From Barthelona sp. PCE (taxonomy: Eukaryota > Metamonada: BaSk clade), in NCBI GenBank assembly GCA_040285745.1, contig JAUFOR010000003.1:496001-560000 (forward strand): a stretch of 64,000 nt of DNA, given 5' to 3'. Below the pieces are notes generated by a model, which saw only the letters and a program-made list of their open reading frames with translations, was not told where the DNA came from and did no database searches. Of this stretch, positions 19,417 to 29,233 are shown one piece after another. Positions within the stretch are counted from its first letter, which is position 1, and each line of letters begins with the position of its first letter. Both the position numbers and the translations under genes were made by a program.

Positions 19417-22400
19417 ATGTTTTCTCCCATCAGAGCACTTGACCAAATCTCTGTGCTCAAAGGGAATGAACCCCGCACACAAATTCAGAGAGTTGATGCA
19501 ACCTGCATCTATTCTCCCATTTCTAAACGGACACTGCCTTTTTTAACGAAGGACGTTGCATTTAAATACATTTTAAAACGTGCAGTGTTTGATTTACGGG
19601 ATAAAAATGGTGTTATTAAGGTGATTCAACGTGTATCTTCAGAACCGGATTTTTTTGAAGATTTTTGCTACATGATGTCGACTGCGGCCCCCAATAAGCG
19701 AGCTTTTCTTGTTATTTGTGTCGTATCGTCCACAGTTTTTGGAAATCTTACTAACGAACAAATATCTAAGCTACTTGACTTTTATAACTTCCAGAAAGAT
19801 GACATGGTGCGGGTAAGTGAGAGAATGAGGAATTTTATATTCAATGAGGCAAAAATGAATATGAAATTTTTTGATTTTCTTCTAGAGTACTGTTCAGATC
19901 AGCCAAACTTTTTTTCACTTGCAAATATCATTACAGAAAACATAAGTGGGTTCCCAGCTTTCATATACAAACTTAGAAGCAAGAATATTGCATTAGAAGA
20001 AAATCACATCTTGTTACCTCAATGGAGATATTTTGCTTCTTCTTCTTTTCTTTTGAGTAAGTTCAGAGACACGATAATTGATGCCTTTTTCGACGATTCT
20101 GTCTTTAAATATGTTAATCAAGTTGTTTGTTTGACAGAAGAGACCGCTACAGCATATCTTGAAGTACTTGTTTCAAGATCTTTAACGCTAGTACATGCTT
20201 GGTTTTTATCACGTTTGTTACAGGTTGTCCCAACATCTGTGATTGTTAGACTAATGATTGATGGTAAACTTGAAACCAGAAATATTTTACAGTTTTTTAA
20301 GTTTCACTCTTTCTTAACAAAAAACAATAAGTTATCTGCCCCTCTCCTCCGGTTCATGTATCTATTTGCCAAAAATAATGATGAAGTCAAAGAATCATTG
20401 CTAAAGTTTCTACTACAGTCACCTGTATCCATTGTTCAGTTTATTGGATTTCCTGCCAATCACACCACATTCCACTCAATGTTTGTGGAAGCAAGCTTTG
20501 AGGATCGGATGATGATGCTGGAGGCCATAGTTCGGCATTCTCCCATTGGGTTCAATTCCTTTCCGGAATGTATACTTGTTTTCATGCAATGCATCCTCCA
20601 AAAGGCAGGATCGATCCCATTTGCAAGGGAGTTGCACTTCCCTCGTGTCGCGAATGTTGATAATTGGGAATCTATTCAATTACTTTCACAGGTACATATT
20701 CCAAACAAGAAATTTAATAATTCTGTTTCTATTGACCTCCCATTGCTCCCTGTGGATCCAAAAAACCGTGAAAGGCCCACAATAGGACTTGATGCGTACG
20801 AACCCATTCCAAAATCAACAGTTAATGCACCATTTCCACTTCCATTGGAGACTATACATGAACATGGTCGTGGATGGAGTGCATCCCATTATGCAAGCGT
20901 TGCTCTGGCGTGTATGTCAACAAACTATATTTCGACAGATAATCTTGAAAAGGTTTTAGTGTTTGTAAGCAGGCGTCTCAGAACTAACTTCCATCTCAAT
21001 TTCTTAAGACAAACCGAGGCATTGCTGGATGCGCTAATCGAGGTATTGGTGGATCTTCTGCCCTTCCCGCCAGAGTTAAGTATAAAGGAAGAAATTTTGG
21101 ACAGTATAGTCAGTAGTGCTACAGATTTGAATATGCCTGACACTGTTATACGCCCACTCCTTTTCTTTTTTAGTTTTCTGGGATACGATAAGTATGGATC
21201 CGAACTAAACAAGGTGTTTAGGTTAAAGAGTGATACGATTGCTAATATCGTCACATTCTTTTCTAGTTTGTTTGACAAGCACCCAAAGGTTTTCCATGCA
21301 GTGTGGCGCTTCTTCCTGTTTGCTGACCATAACTCAAAGCAGACGATGAAAAAAAAGATTTCCATTTTGACAAATGTTTTAAAGGACGGATCTATCCTAA
21401 CATTACAATTTGCACCTGTTCTGCTTGCCGGCACCCTTGTTGAGAAATACATACCCATGAAACTACCTCTTACAAAAAATACACACGCACAATTTTTCAG
21501 TAACACACGACATTATTATCCAGCATTCGCGAAATCTGTGATATGGCGTCATGTTGAAGTGGGTGTCACGGCGCTTTGCACGCTCTGTCTTCGTGAATAT
21601 GCGCTTTTCCAGACCGGTACTATTGGGAGTATGCCAATCATCATGTTTATTTCTCGCTCCCTTTCTGATACAACATGCGCAATTGTTAGAGAGCTGTGTC
21701 ATCGTCAGACAGGCAACGATGCAATCCCTCCCTTCCACATGCATGCGAATTTCTCAAAAGATTCACAAGCTGAATCATTGTTTGAGCATCTGGTTGTCAC
21801 ATCACAAAATCTGAGAGATATCGAACGGGAGGACCGCAATGCTATACTTGTTGATATGTTGTCTAAGCTCAAAGATGATCACTCAGGTCTCAAGTCTGTT
21901 TTTGATGGTAGACGCTATCATCTCGATAATATCGATGCAGATGCTTGTTTCACGCTAAAATCACATGCCCGTGTGCCGTTATACATTAGTTTTGGAGAGG
22001 AACCCGTTGATCTTGATGAAACATTGGAGATTATTAAGAAATCCATTGCAGAGGAAAATTTTCAACAATACAGAACTGCGCTACATTCTTTAGCTGTTGG
22101 AAAGCAGCTTTTACTTGCAAATGGTACCATTTTTGAGTATTTACGTACTCATGCAACTGAAAGTATTTGTGACTTTTCAAACTTACTGAACCGTTACACT
22201 AATCTGATCAACTATCTTAATGAAAGCAACGAATCCCATTTCTTCAACAAAGCAGTCATCGTCAAGTCGTACGATGACGTCAGGTACGATCAGTTCGTCA
22301 GCTCATTTGTCAAAAGAATGTATAAGCGCTTAGCCTCAGTCAATGATGTTTTTCTGTTCTGGTATGATATTGCGCCACTAAGTTCAGATTCAGGAGTCAT

Positions 22401-23115
22401 AGAAGTGGTTCCGTACAGCAAAAGTCGTGACGGTATAGGTAAATTTGGTCATACCTTGCAAAGTATCTTTGACAATATGAACAAACGCGTTTTCCAACAT
22501 ACTGTAAGTGCGGAAACACAGAAATCTCTCTTCATCCGCTCTCTTACAGGTTCTGCTTTGTACACATATCTACTTAACCTCAAAGATCGTCACAACGGTA
22601 ATATATTGCTCAGTTTTTTAGCTCATCAAGTCCACATCGACTTTGGGTTTATATTTGACATCAGCCCGGGTGGCAATTTTGGGTTTGAGAGCGCACCATT
22701 TAAGCTTAGTCGTGAGATGATGGAATACATGGGGGATGGTTTTGATAGATTTGTACGTTTATTGAAACATGCTTTGGTTTGTTCACGTTTCTATGCAGGT
22801 GAATTCGATGCAATGATGTCCGAATTATATTTAGATCCCGAAATTTCTAATTTTTACAATGATGAAATTGGTAAAAACATAAATCTAAGTTGTTTCAAAC
22901 AAAAAAACAGTCGTACATCATTCAGAACTCGTTTCTTTTGCGATCTCACTCCAAAACTTTTCCTAATAGCTATTAACACCCTAATTGAAGAGTCAAATAC
23001 CAATACTAGAAGCGCTATTTATGATACGTTTCAAAATATTCAGAACAGAATCGATAAACCAAGATTACTTTATGAAATTGGATGGTCCGATGATCCTGGT
23101 ATGGATAACATTTAA
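19417..23115 (+). CDS. PI4KA: Phosphatidylinositol 4-kinase type III alpha (STT4-like)
   Basis: Lipid kinase making PI4P at the plasma membrane/ER. The protein has 1,232 residues from ATG 19417, about half the length of human PI4KA. The C-terminal kinase domain shows SLLTYLL-type activation helices, the catalytic loop DRHNGNILL and the Mg-binding HIDFGFIFDISPGGNFGFES, a string diagnostic of PI4K III alpha, followed by APFKLSREMMEYMG. The N-terminal two thirds are helical solenoid, with a partial lipid-kinase unique/accessory (PIK-like) region before the kinase. The first ATG of the open frame that is not inside NOP58 is used. Its stop codon overlaps that of the convergent GH99 gene. Confidence 0.93.
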   Translation: MFSPIRALDQISVLKGNEPRTQIQRVDATCIYSPISKRTLPFLTKDVAFKYILKRAVFDLRDKNGVIKVIQRVSSEPDFFEDFCYMMSTAAPNKRAFLVICVVSSTVFGNLTNEQISKLLDFYNFQKDDMVRVSERMRNFIFNEAKMNMKFFDFLLEYCSDQPNFFSLANIITENISGFPAFIYKLRSKNIALEENHILLPQWRYFASSSFLLSKFRDTIIDAFFDDSVFKYVNQVVCLTEETATAYLEVLVSRSLTLVHAWFLSRLLQVVPTSVIVRLMIDGKLETRNILQFFKFHSFLTKNNKLSAPLLRFMYLFAKNNDEVKESLLKFLLQSPVSIVQFIGFPANHTTFHSMFVEASFEDRMMMLEAIVRHSPIGFNSFPECILVFMQCILQKAGSIPFARELHFPRVANVDNWESIQLLSQVHIPNKKFNNSVSIDLPLLPVDPKNRERPTIGLDAYEPIPKSTVNAPFPLPLETIHEHGRGWSASHYASVALACMSTNYISTDNLEKVLVFVSRRLRTNFHLNFLRQTEALLDALIEVLVDLLPFPPELSIKEEILDSIVSSATDLNMPDTVIRPLLFFFSFLGYDKYGSELNKVFRLKSDTIANIVTFFSSLFDKHPKVFHAVWRFFLFADHNSKQTMKKKISILTNVLKDGSILTLQFAPVLLAGTLVEKYIPMKLPLTKNTHAQFFSNTRHYYPAFAKSVIWRHVEVGVTALCTLCLREYALFQTGTIGSMPIIMFISRSLSDTTCAIVRELCHRQTGNDAIPPFHMHANFSKDSQAESLFEHLVVTSQNLRDIEREDRNAILVDMLSKLKDDHSGLKSVFDGRRYHLDNIDADACFTLKSHARVPLYISFGEEPVDLDETLEIIKKSIAEENFQQYRTALHSLAVGKQLLLANGTIFEYLRTHATESICDFSNLLNRYTNLINYLNESNESHFFNKAVIVKSYDDVRYDQFVSSFVKRMYKRLASVNDVFLFWYDIAPLSSDSGVIEVVPYSKSRDGIGKFGHTLQSIFDNMNKRVFQHTVSAETQKSLFIRSLTGSALYTYLLNLKDRHNGNILLSFLAHQVHIDFGFIFDISPGGNFGFESAPFKLSREMMEYMGDGFDRFVRLLKHALVCSRFYAGEFDAMMSELYLDPEISNFYNDEIGKNINLSCFKQKNSRTSFRTRFFCDLTPKLFLIAINTLIEESNTNTRSAIYDTFQNIQNRIDKPRLLYEIGWSDDPGMDNI

Positions 23116-24521
23116 TCTTTGCTTGAAAATCGAGAAACATGAAGACGTGTCTGATCCAAATAAACAACCTCATTATCATTATTGGCACACTTAACATACC
23201 CGTTCTTATCACATAATGCCGGCTCAATTACTGTTCCCTCGTGCCACTCGTTGAAACTGGTGATTGCAATCATCTCTGCTCCACTAGCAATTGCAGCGTC
23301 CCACATCTTGCGATAGTACTCACGGCTACGTGTGCGTGTGTTCCTCCTGTTCCAAGGTCTAATTTTTTCATCGATGTAACCAGGTCCAACACATGGAATG
23401 AACTTCTGACTACCACGTTCAACGAACCCTCTCCAGTGGCGTGATGTTGAACCGTACGTGAATCCATCAACAGCAAAATAACTGTACAGAGCATCGAAAT
23501 CTGTCAATAATTGAATATCTGTAGATTTCACCAAAAGTCCAATGAGATATGGCGCGTGAGGCTTTCCACGGGTTGTGGAAACAAGCTTAGACCATGTTGA
23601 CTTGGAAACAAGATATGAATCATACACAAAATATGAAATACGTCCGTCGATCTTATGAATAGAAGCATGCTTTCCCCATCGATCGCTGATGTGTTTCATC
23701 ACCTTTGTCATTGACTTTAGAGAACGACCTTTGAACGGCTCAAGATGAATACTCACCTTCAGACTGTGCTTCTGAGCAACACGGAACAACATATCCATCA
23801 GGTCATCAGAGACAGTGCTGCCTTGGCTCTCGCTTCCGGTTATGTCAGGCCAATAACTGATAACAACAACACCAATTCCGGAATCAGCAATCATTTGGAA
23901 ATGAACATCGGTCATCTCCTCGTCATATGAGCTGTAAAGACCAAGGCTGGGGTACACGTTCGCGCCGATCTCCTCCGGAGGTACGCATATATGCTTATGA
24001 TCATCCAAGATTTGATGATTCCAGTGCATATAGTCATGCTTCTTCCCATCAGGGGAGTCAAATGGAGCGTCATACCATGCATAATAGAACGTAAAGACGT
24101 TATAATTCAGAGATACTTTATCATTCTCGTATAATTCATCTTTTAACAAACGATGTTTAGTAACACTTGGGATTGCTGGTTCTGTTGTGCCTTCATCTGT
24201 GCTATCGTCTGTATCGTGGTCTGTGCTGTGGTCTGTGATTTCTGGGTCAAGGTCTGATGGCTGAGGAATCAATGGATCTTTTGCATCGTCATCATGTTTA
24301 AAATCGTCTGGTGTATGGCTTGGGTGTGTTGGATTCACAACCATGTGTTCCTGCCCCTTGTTTCCGACCGCTTCTGGGCTTGTGGCGAAACTTTTAATTA
24401 AAAAAATGGCAAAAATAATATATATGCCCACAAAAACTCCCAAAATTGTCATCCAACCCTTTCTGCTAGATTTTTTCGGCTTTTTAGCATGCTGCTTGTG
24501 AAGCTTAATATTTGTAACCAT
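23112..24521 (-). CDS. GH99 endo-alpha-1,2-mannosidase-like, type II membrane protein
   Basis: Golgi/ER glycosidase of family GH99 (MANEA), which trims glucosylated mannose from N-glycans as an alternative to glucosidase processing. The 469-residue protein has a short basic cytosolic N-terminus, a TM anchor (about residues 23-45, GVFVGIYIIFAIFLI), a disordered Asp/Ser/Thr-rich stem, and the catalytic domain from FTFYYAWYD. Catalytic-region motifs visible are YYAWYD, YPSLGLYSSYD, VVVISYWPD, SIHLEPFKGRS and TSFNEWHEGT, the last holding the conserved acid/E-W-H-E element. ATG 24521 is the only ATG before the anchor; the frame is open 29 codons further but from a TTG. It fits with calnexin and DAD1, also in this window, in an N-glycan quality-control system. 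Confidence 0.92.
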   Translation of the reverse strand: MVTNIKLHKQHAKKPKKSSRKGWMTILGVFVGIYIIFAIFLIKSFATSPEAVGNKGQEHMVVNPTHPSHTPDDFKHDDDAKDPLIPQPSDLDPEITDHSTDHDTDDSTDEGTTEPAIPSVTKHRLLKDELYENDKVSLNYNVFTFYYAWYDAPFDSPDGKKHDYMHWNHQILDDHKHICVPPEEIGANVYPSLGLYSSYDEEMTDVHFQMIADSGIGVVVISYWPDITGSESQGSTVSDDLMDMLFRVAQKHSLKVSIHLEPFKGRSLKSMTKVMKHISDRWGKHASIHKIDGRISYFVYDSYLVSKSTWSKLVSTTRGKPHAPYLIGLLVKSTDIQLLTDFDALYSYFAVDGFTYGSTSRHWRGFVERGSQKFIPCVGPGYIDEKIRPWNRRNTRTRSREYYRKMWDAAIASGAEMIAITSFNEWHEGTVIEPALCDKNGYVKCANNDNEVVYLDQTRLHVSRFSSKD

Positions 24522-24618
24522 CAAAAAATGCCAAAATGTGTGGAAAAATCGATTACGCTTTTCTATCCCTTCCTTTAGTGTATTGTCTTTTTGAGACAGT
24601 TTAATCAAGCAATTTTAA

Positions 24619-24744
24619 ATGAAAGTCACACAATTTTTGTTTGCATCTACTGCTTTTTTAGCGTTTTCCACAATTATGTTATTCAGAGCAAATAAGGATA
24701 ATATACGTCGGTTTCTTGCAAGGGAATCCTCAAAATCTGATTAG
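24619..24744 (+). CDS. 41-residue single-TM micro-protein (hypothetical)
   Basis: A short ATG-initiated frame that begins MKVTQFLFAST, continues with one hydrophobic segment (residues 5-22) and ends in a basic/polar tail (NKDNIRRFLARESSKSD). It lies 97 bp from the divergent GH99 start and has the size and topology of small membrane subunits such as OST4, Sec61 gamma or TOM accessory proteins, but no signature identifies it. Reading depends only on length and amino-acid composition. Confidence 0.35.
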   Translation: MKVTQFLFASTAFLAFSTIMLFRANKDNIRRFLARESSKSD

Positions 24745-25170
24745 ATCTTGTGAACTTTTTTGAAAATTAATTACATAGCAGATCTTTACATTGTACTTCA
24801 GGACTTTAATTCAACTCATGGGACCATACGTCCAAGAAACTGGCATTTAATATCATATAAGTGCTTCAAAACAGTTAAACATGGAGTTGTAAACAATACA
24901 GTTTTTCAAAGCGCAGGTTTTTTCATTTATAGGTTTGAGTACTTTCCTTTCGTAAACGAATAAATATCAACAATTGAGACCGTTTTTTTAGATTAGTTAG
25001 TATGAATTGATCAATTTGCTCAAAACAAACAAAAAAATATACTCAAATGTCGCAATTATCTAAACTTTATACCCTAAACTATTGTAAAGCACAACTTTAT
25101 CCAAAAGCAGTTGTTCAAAGCTGTAAAAAGATCGTTATTAATATTCTTCCCCCATTCACCTCTACGGCTT
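24745..25170. other. Intergenic stretch, nothing recognised
   Basis: A 426-bp AT-rich spacer upstream of the cyclase-like gene. A frame of 67 codons begins with TTG at 24760 and is not convincing. Short T-runs occur, but no RNA gene or repeat was seen. Confidence 0.4.
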
Positions 25171-28008
25171 ATGCTGCTTAAAACCCATACTGGAATCACG
25201 AGTATTTCTATAGCTTTATCACAAATCTTGCTCTTCTTACGATTAAATGTACCATCAAAACTGGCTATTTCCCTTCCTTTATTGGGCTTTCTTTTTTCCT
25301 TTCTTTTACACAGATTCACAGATGATTTACCACAGGAAACGCGCATTATGATGACTTCAATCACATTCATCATTTGGCAGTTCCTTGCCGGTTTTTCATT
25401 AACCAGCTATGAAACGATCAGAAATGTACCATTAGCTGAACTCTTTTGGGTACACCAATCCATGGTGCTGGGAACATATCATACATCAGGGACTTATGCT
25501 TTAGTATCGTCTTTTGCTTTTCTCAGTGGAATGTTTTATTTGAAACTAGCATATTTTACTTTTAATCCAATATTTTTTTTCTTTATTATGTCTTTTCTTG
25601 TTTTGTTCAATATTAGATACTTTTACATAGAGCAAATTAACAAAATCAACTCAATTAGATATTCTGCTGCAAATAGAACAGCAAAGTTCGTTGACATGCT
25701 TGAAGATGAATGTTTGATTTCAAAATGTGAAATATCATTGGAAGAGCCAAGATATGCAACCATAATTCAGTTCAAAATTTCATTCCCATCATGCAACAAT
25801 GAATATGATCAATTAAAGGCTTTCCAAGAACTTCTTCACTGGTATTTTGATACTATAAAACACTATAACGTTACAATAGTTAAAGTGTTTGGCAGGAATA
25901 TATATTGCGAGATGCTACCACACCAAACCCTGGCCTTGGCATCTCTATATGACTCCATGAACAACGTAACACGACTTGTCGGCGTTCTGAGCGGATTTAA
26001 GGTGCGATTAAGAATGGCAGTTGCGAGTAACAATGCATGCTGGAGTTTTTATCAGGATCAAGCATGTTATTTCGGTGAAGTCTTTGATTTACTCGAATCG
26101 ATGCTCGAGATACTGAGCCCTGCTAACTTTGACGTGTTATTTGACGCAAATACTTTAAGAGATATGGACGTTGCTCTCAGTTCAAGATCGATACCATATA
26201 TAGACATATCGTTTGAGGCGTTAGGTAACTCCACGTTCGATGAACCAATCACAAGAACCTTCTATATACATGAGTTGTTTTCCAAAGACGTGTTTGACAA
26301 GGAGAATCTGTTAGCTTCTGGCATTGGATACGATAATAACTGCCCCACCGGGCATTACCTTGATTCGACCACGGAGAACAGTGGGACGGGTCTGCTAGAA
26401 GTGGGTGATGTAGCATTTGCTTATGTCCGAGTAGATCAACAAAATTACACAAAAGTTACAGTAGATGGTGTTCTGAATATTAACCTCAAACCCCTACCCT
26501 TGGCATATTACAAAGCGGTCGGACTGTTTCCCCGCCTGTGCCCCGTTATATCACACTCAATTCGTGATGAATTTCCGTTTCTTAGACGGTGGTTTACTAG
26601 TATCAACAATGAACCGAAGCAGGATTCCGTTATGTTCCGAACTATACTAACCGAACAGGTTGCGAAGTGCATCGATGATAATATTAGTGACCCTGGTGTT
26701 ATTTCAATGAGTATTGGATTCATTTTGGCTCCGCAACTCTTGCACATTTTTTTACTTCATTTTACACTTCAGTTGGGCTTTTTTCTCAGTTGGGCTGCCC
26801 TTTTTAGTTTGGAAGACCATCTTTCCTTTCCATTAACCATCGCTATTCCATCTAGCCTTCTAGCACTCACAATGTTCATTCAACTTATCGCTTCCGTTGT
26901 CCTAATGCTGCTGCATCCACGAAAGTCCTTGCAGTCAATGTTGGGTGAAAGCACTTCTATAAACGAACCTGTGACTCGGTTAGCATATAACACTGATGCT
27001 TTCTCCAGGACAGTACGAATGTCTCGTCACTTGTATGTATTTTGCACATCAGTTACATTCGTGTGCTTCTTTTGCATCAGCGTATTACTGCTGTTCATGT
27101 ACAAGAATGACCGATCGTATGCTTTTCCAGCGCTATGTGCTTTCGTGGCTTTTCACGTGAGCTTTAATTCTGTACCACCAATGATTGTACTGTGGCGTTA
27201 CAACTTTGTAATGCATATTGTTTCAGACTGTTTATTAGTGATACATATGTTGATTTTGTCTGGACATCCATTTTCAATTGTTTCAATTCTGTTTCTGAAT
27301 GAGATGCAGTATGCACATATCCACGCACACTGCTTCCACTACTACACGTGGATGCAACAAACCCTAAACAGATTTTGTAGAGTTTTCTCTCACATTCAGA
27401 AAGCCGTCCCATCTTATGCGCTAATCAATTTACCTATTGCAACAAACGCTCAAAAGAAGGTGTTTGTGGACAGGCATGCCATGGCAGCGGTCATTAGATA
27501 TCCTCGAAGCTGTTCTTGCATTGTGAGAATTTTACAAGAAATTGAAAATGAAGATAATAATTTATTCCGCCAGCACACAGTGCGTATCGGACCCTGCCAC
27601 ATGTTGGTTGTCACTTTACCTGAAAAACAACCACCAACGAACGTATCCCATTTTTTCGAGCAGATGAACACTAGAATCCGATTCTTTGAATTCATGAAGC
27701 GATGTTATGAGGGAATATCGGAGATATGCGCTGGGTGCACATGTGTCTGGGTACTAACTGAAATCTATAGTGGGCAAATTTTCAACACTCAATTTGATTT
27801 GTACGCTCCTCTATTATGGGAGCTTGAGAACATTTCTAAGACTCTCTCAGACGGTATATACACCAATGAAAAGGGTGTACAAGATATTGAAGAACTCAAA
27901 TCTTTGTGTAGGCTTTTTAATCAAACTCAGCATCTTTCCAAGTTTCCAAGCGTCGTGACACCGTTACAACCTCACGGATATGCTTCAATGTATTTAGTCA
28001 CAATGTGA
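25171..28008 (+). CDS. Two-cassette membrane adenylyl-cyclase-like protein, catalytic sites degenerate
   Basis: A 945-residue protein with the layout of mammalian transmembrane adenylyl cyclases. An N-terminal block of 5-6 membrane segments (about residues 8-150) is followed by a first cyclase-like domain (about 175-420), a second membrane block (about 530-720) and a second cyclase-like domain (about 770-940). Domain 1 keeps recognisable class III features: FQELLHWYFDTIKHYNVTIVKVFGR mirrors the LN.LF..FD.l.....v.KIKTIGD helix-strand unit, and LRMAVASN...YFGEVFDLLESM mirrors the G-V-H-S...A-S-R-M helix. The two metal-binding Asp positions read Q/K (IIQFKIS) and R (VFGRN), so catalysis looks lost. 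The start is the first ATG, 25171; the open frame begins 20 codons upstream with TTG. Confidence 0.75.
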   Translation: MLLKTHTGITSISIALSQILLFLRLNVPSKLAISLPLLGFLFSFLLHRFTDDLPQETRIMMTSITFIIWQFLAGFSLTSYETIRNVPLAELFWVHQSMVLGTYHTSGTYALVSSFAFLSGMFYLKLAYFTFNPIFFFFIMSFLVLFNIRYFYIEQINKINSIRYSAANRTAKFVDMLEDECLISKCEISLEEPRYATIIQFKISFPSCNNEYDQLKAFQELLHWYFDTIKHYNVTIVKVFGRNIYCEMLPHQTLALASLYDSMNNVTRLVGVLSGFKVRLRMAVASNNACWSFYQDQACYFGEVFDLLESMLEILSPANFDVLFDANTLRDMDVALSSRSIPYIDISFEALGNSTFDEPITRTFYIHELFSKDVFDKENLLASGIGYDNNCPTGHYLDSTTENSGTGLLEVGDVAFAYVRVDQQNYTKVTVDGVLNINLKPLPLAYYKAVGLFPRLCPVISHSIRDEFPFLRRWFTSINNEPKQDSVMFRTILTEQVAKCIDDNISDPGVISMSIGFILAPQLLHIFLLHFTLQLGFFLSWAALFSLEDHLSFPLTIAIPSSLLALTMFIQLIASVVLMLLHPRKSLQSMLGESTSINEPVTRLAYNTDAFSRTVRMSRHLYVFCTSVTFVCFFCISVLLLFMYKNDRSYAFPALCAFVAFHVSFNSVPPMIVLWRYNFVMHIVSDCLLVIHMLILSGHPFSIVSILFLNEMQYAHIHAHCFHYYTWMQQTLNRFCRVFSHIQKAVPSYALINLPIATNAQKKVFVDRHAMAAVIRYPRSCSCIVRILQEIENEDNNLFRQHTVRIGPCHMLVVTLPEKQPPTNVSHFFEQMNTRIRFFEFMKRCYEGISEICAGCTCVWVLTEIYSGQIFNTQFDLYAPLLWELENISKTLSDGIYTNEKGVQDIEELKSLCRLFNQTQHLSKFPSVVTPLQPHGYASMYLVTM

Positions 28009-29187
28009 CTACATCCCTGCCATATCGCGGAGTTGCTGTTTGTAGAAATCCTTAGTATTCTCCACTTCTTGTAATAAAAATGCATTTCTGTCATGTTCTC
28101 GTTCCAATTCTTGTTCCAATTGGCGTACTTGCGCAGCCCAGCTCTCGTTCAAAACGTCTGAAAAATCACGTACATACGTACTTGGAATCACCCGAGGAGA
28201 AGTTGGCTCTGAATTGGGTTGCTTACTCTTTTCCTCCAGTAACAACCGCATGGCCTCTGCTTCACTTTCTTTCATTGCAATTTCATTCAAAAGCTCTTTG
28301 TTTCGTTGTTCAGCTGCTTGTTTTGCGCAACGTTCCGATGCCACGTCTGAAAGCAATGCGTTTTTCGAGCTTGTGGCTGTTTGTTGAGCCTTTTTGAGTT
28401 CTGAAATCTCATTATTATGAGCTTCAGCAAGCATCCTCAACTCCTCCTCCAAATTCAAAAATCTATGCTTCCAGTCCTCACACGCTATTTTAGATGATTC
28501 ATGTTCCCGTTTAACAACCTGAAGCGCTGATTCAAGCTCTTCAGCTCGCTTTGATGAGATAGAAAACTGCTGCTCAAGGATCTCAATCTTATTAACAAAA
28601 TCTAACTCAGCTTTTACCTTTGCTGCATTCATTGTATTCATTTCAAGGCAAATTGCGCTCTCAGCTGCCTCAAGATCTTTAATTTTAGCCAACAAAGCCC
28701 TATTGTCATTGGGAACATACTCAAACTCCGGTGTTGATGGTACTTCTTCCTTTTCTTGGGCTAGTTCCTCGTTATCTTTACGGAGAGATTCAATTTCTTT
28801 AGCTTTTGAATTCATACTGGACTGTAATAAACTGTTTTCTTCTGTTAAAGATGCATTAGTTTGCTCCAATTCATCATAGTCTTCCTGCAATGAGGATAAT
28901 TTCTTTGCAATCTTCCTCTTTTCCCTTCGGTGCTGTGTCAACTCCTCAATCTCAGCAAGCAGGGTAAAAATTCGCTCATTCGCTTTGTCTAATTGCTCCT
29001 CCAATATACTCTCATTGGATGTTGAGTCATTTTTTTGCTGTGAAGTAACATATGGCCCCGTTTTCTCCACTAAAACCTCAGCATTTGTTTCCTTTTCAGA
29101 ACCTTCTATTCCATCAAAGTCTTCCTCTTCCTCTTGAAGAGCAAGTTCAAATTGCTTCGAAATTAAGGATCCTAGCTTGAAAGGCAT
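28009..29187 (-). CDS. Long coiled-coil protein
   Basis: A 392-residue protein. A short N-terminus (MPFKLGSLISKQFELALQEEEEDFDG) is followed by an acidic linker and then near-continuous coiled coil from residue ~70 to the end. It is rich in Glu/Ala/Leu/Gln, resembling golgins or other tethering/structural proteins, with a disordered Ser/Pro break around residue 335 (SKQPNSEPTSPRVIPSTY). No GRIP, ARF-binding or motor domain can be recognised. The ATG at 29187 is preferred; an in-frame ATG at 29226 would leave only 7 bp to the divergent start. The stop abuts that of the cyclase-like gene with no intervening base. Confidence 0.75.
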   Translation of the reverse strand: MPFKLGSLISKQFELALQEEEEDFDGIEGSEKETNAEVLVEKTGPYVTSQQKNDSTSNESILEEQLDKANERIFTLLAEIEELTQHRREKRKIAKKLSSLQEDYDELEQTNASLTEENSLLQSSMNSKAKEIESLRKDNEELAQEKEEVPSTPEFEYVPNDNRALLAKIKDLEAAESAICLEMNTMNAAKVKAELDFVNKIEILEQQFSISSKRAEELESALQVVKREHESSKIACEDWKHRFLNLEEELRMLAEAHNNEISELKKAQQTATSSKNALLSDVASERCAKQAAEQRNKELLNEIAMKESEAEAMRLLLEEKSKQPNSEPTSPRVIPSTYVRDFSDVLNESWAAQVRQLEQELEREHDRNAFLLQEVENTKDFYKQQLRDMAGM

Positions 29188-29233
29188 TCGTAAAGTAGGT
29201 GCATTTACAAAAAACAACCTTTTCATTCAAACA
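29188..29233. promoter_or_regulatory. 46-bp bidirectional promoter region
   Basis: Two divergent genes start at 29187 and 29234. The spacer includes CTTTTCATTCAAACA right before the plus-strand ATG and TTGTTTG with TCATTG on the other strand. All core promoter elements for both genes must fit here or inside coding sequence. Confidence 0.5.

Noticed and set aside
22820-22835. AATTATATTTAG in the PI4K gene as an intron end
   Set aside because: The kinase C-terminus reads continuously through it and matches the family.
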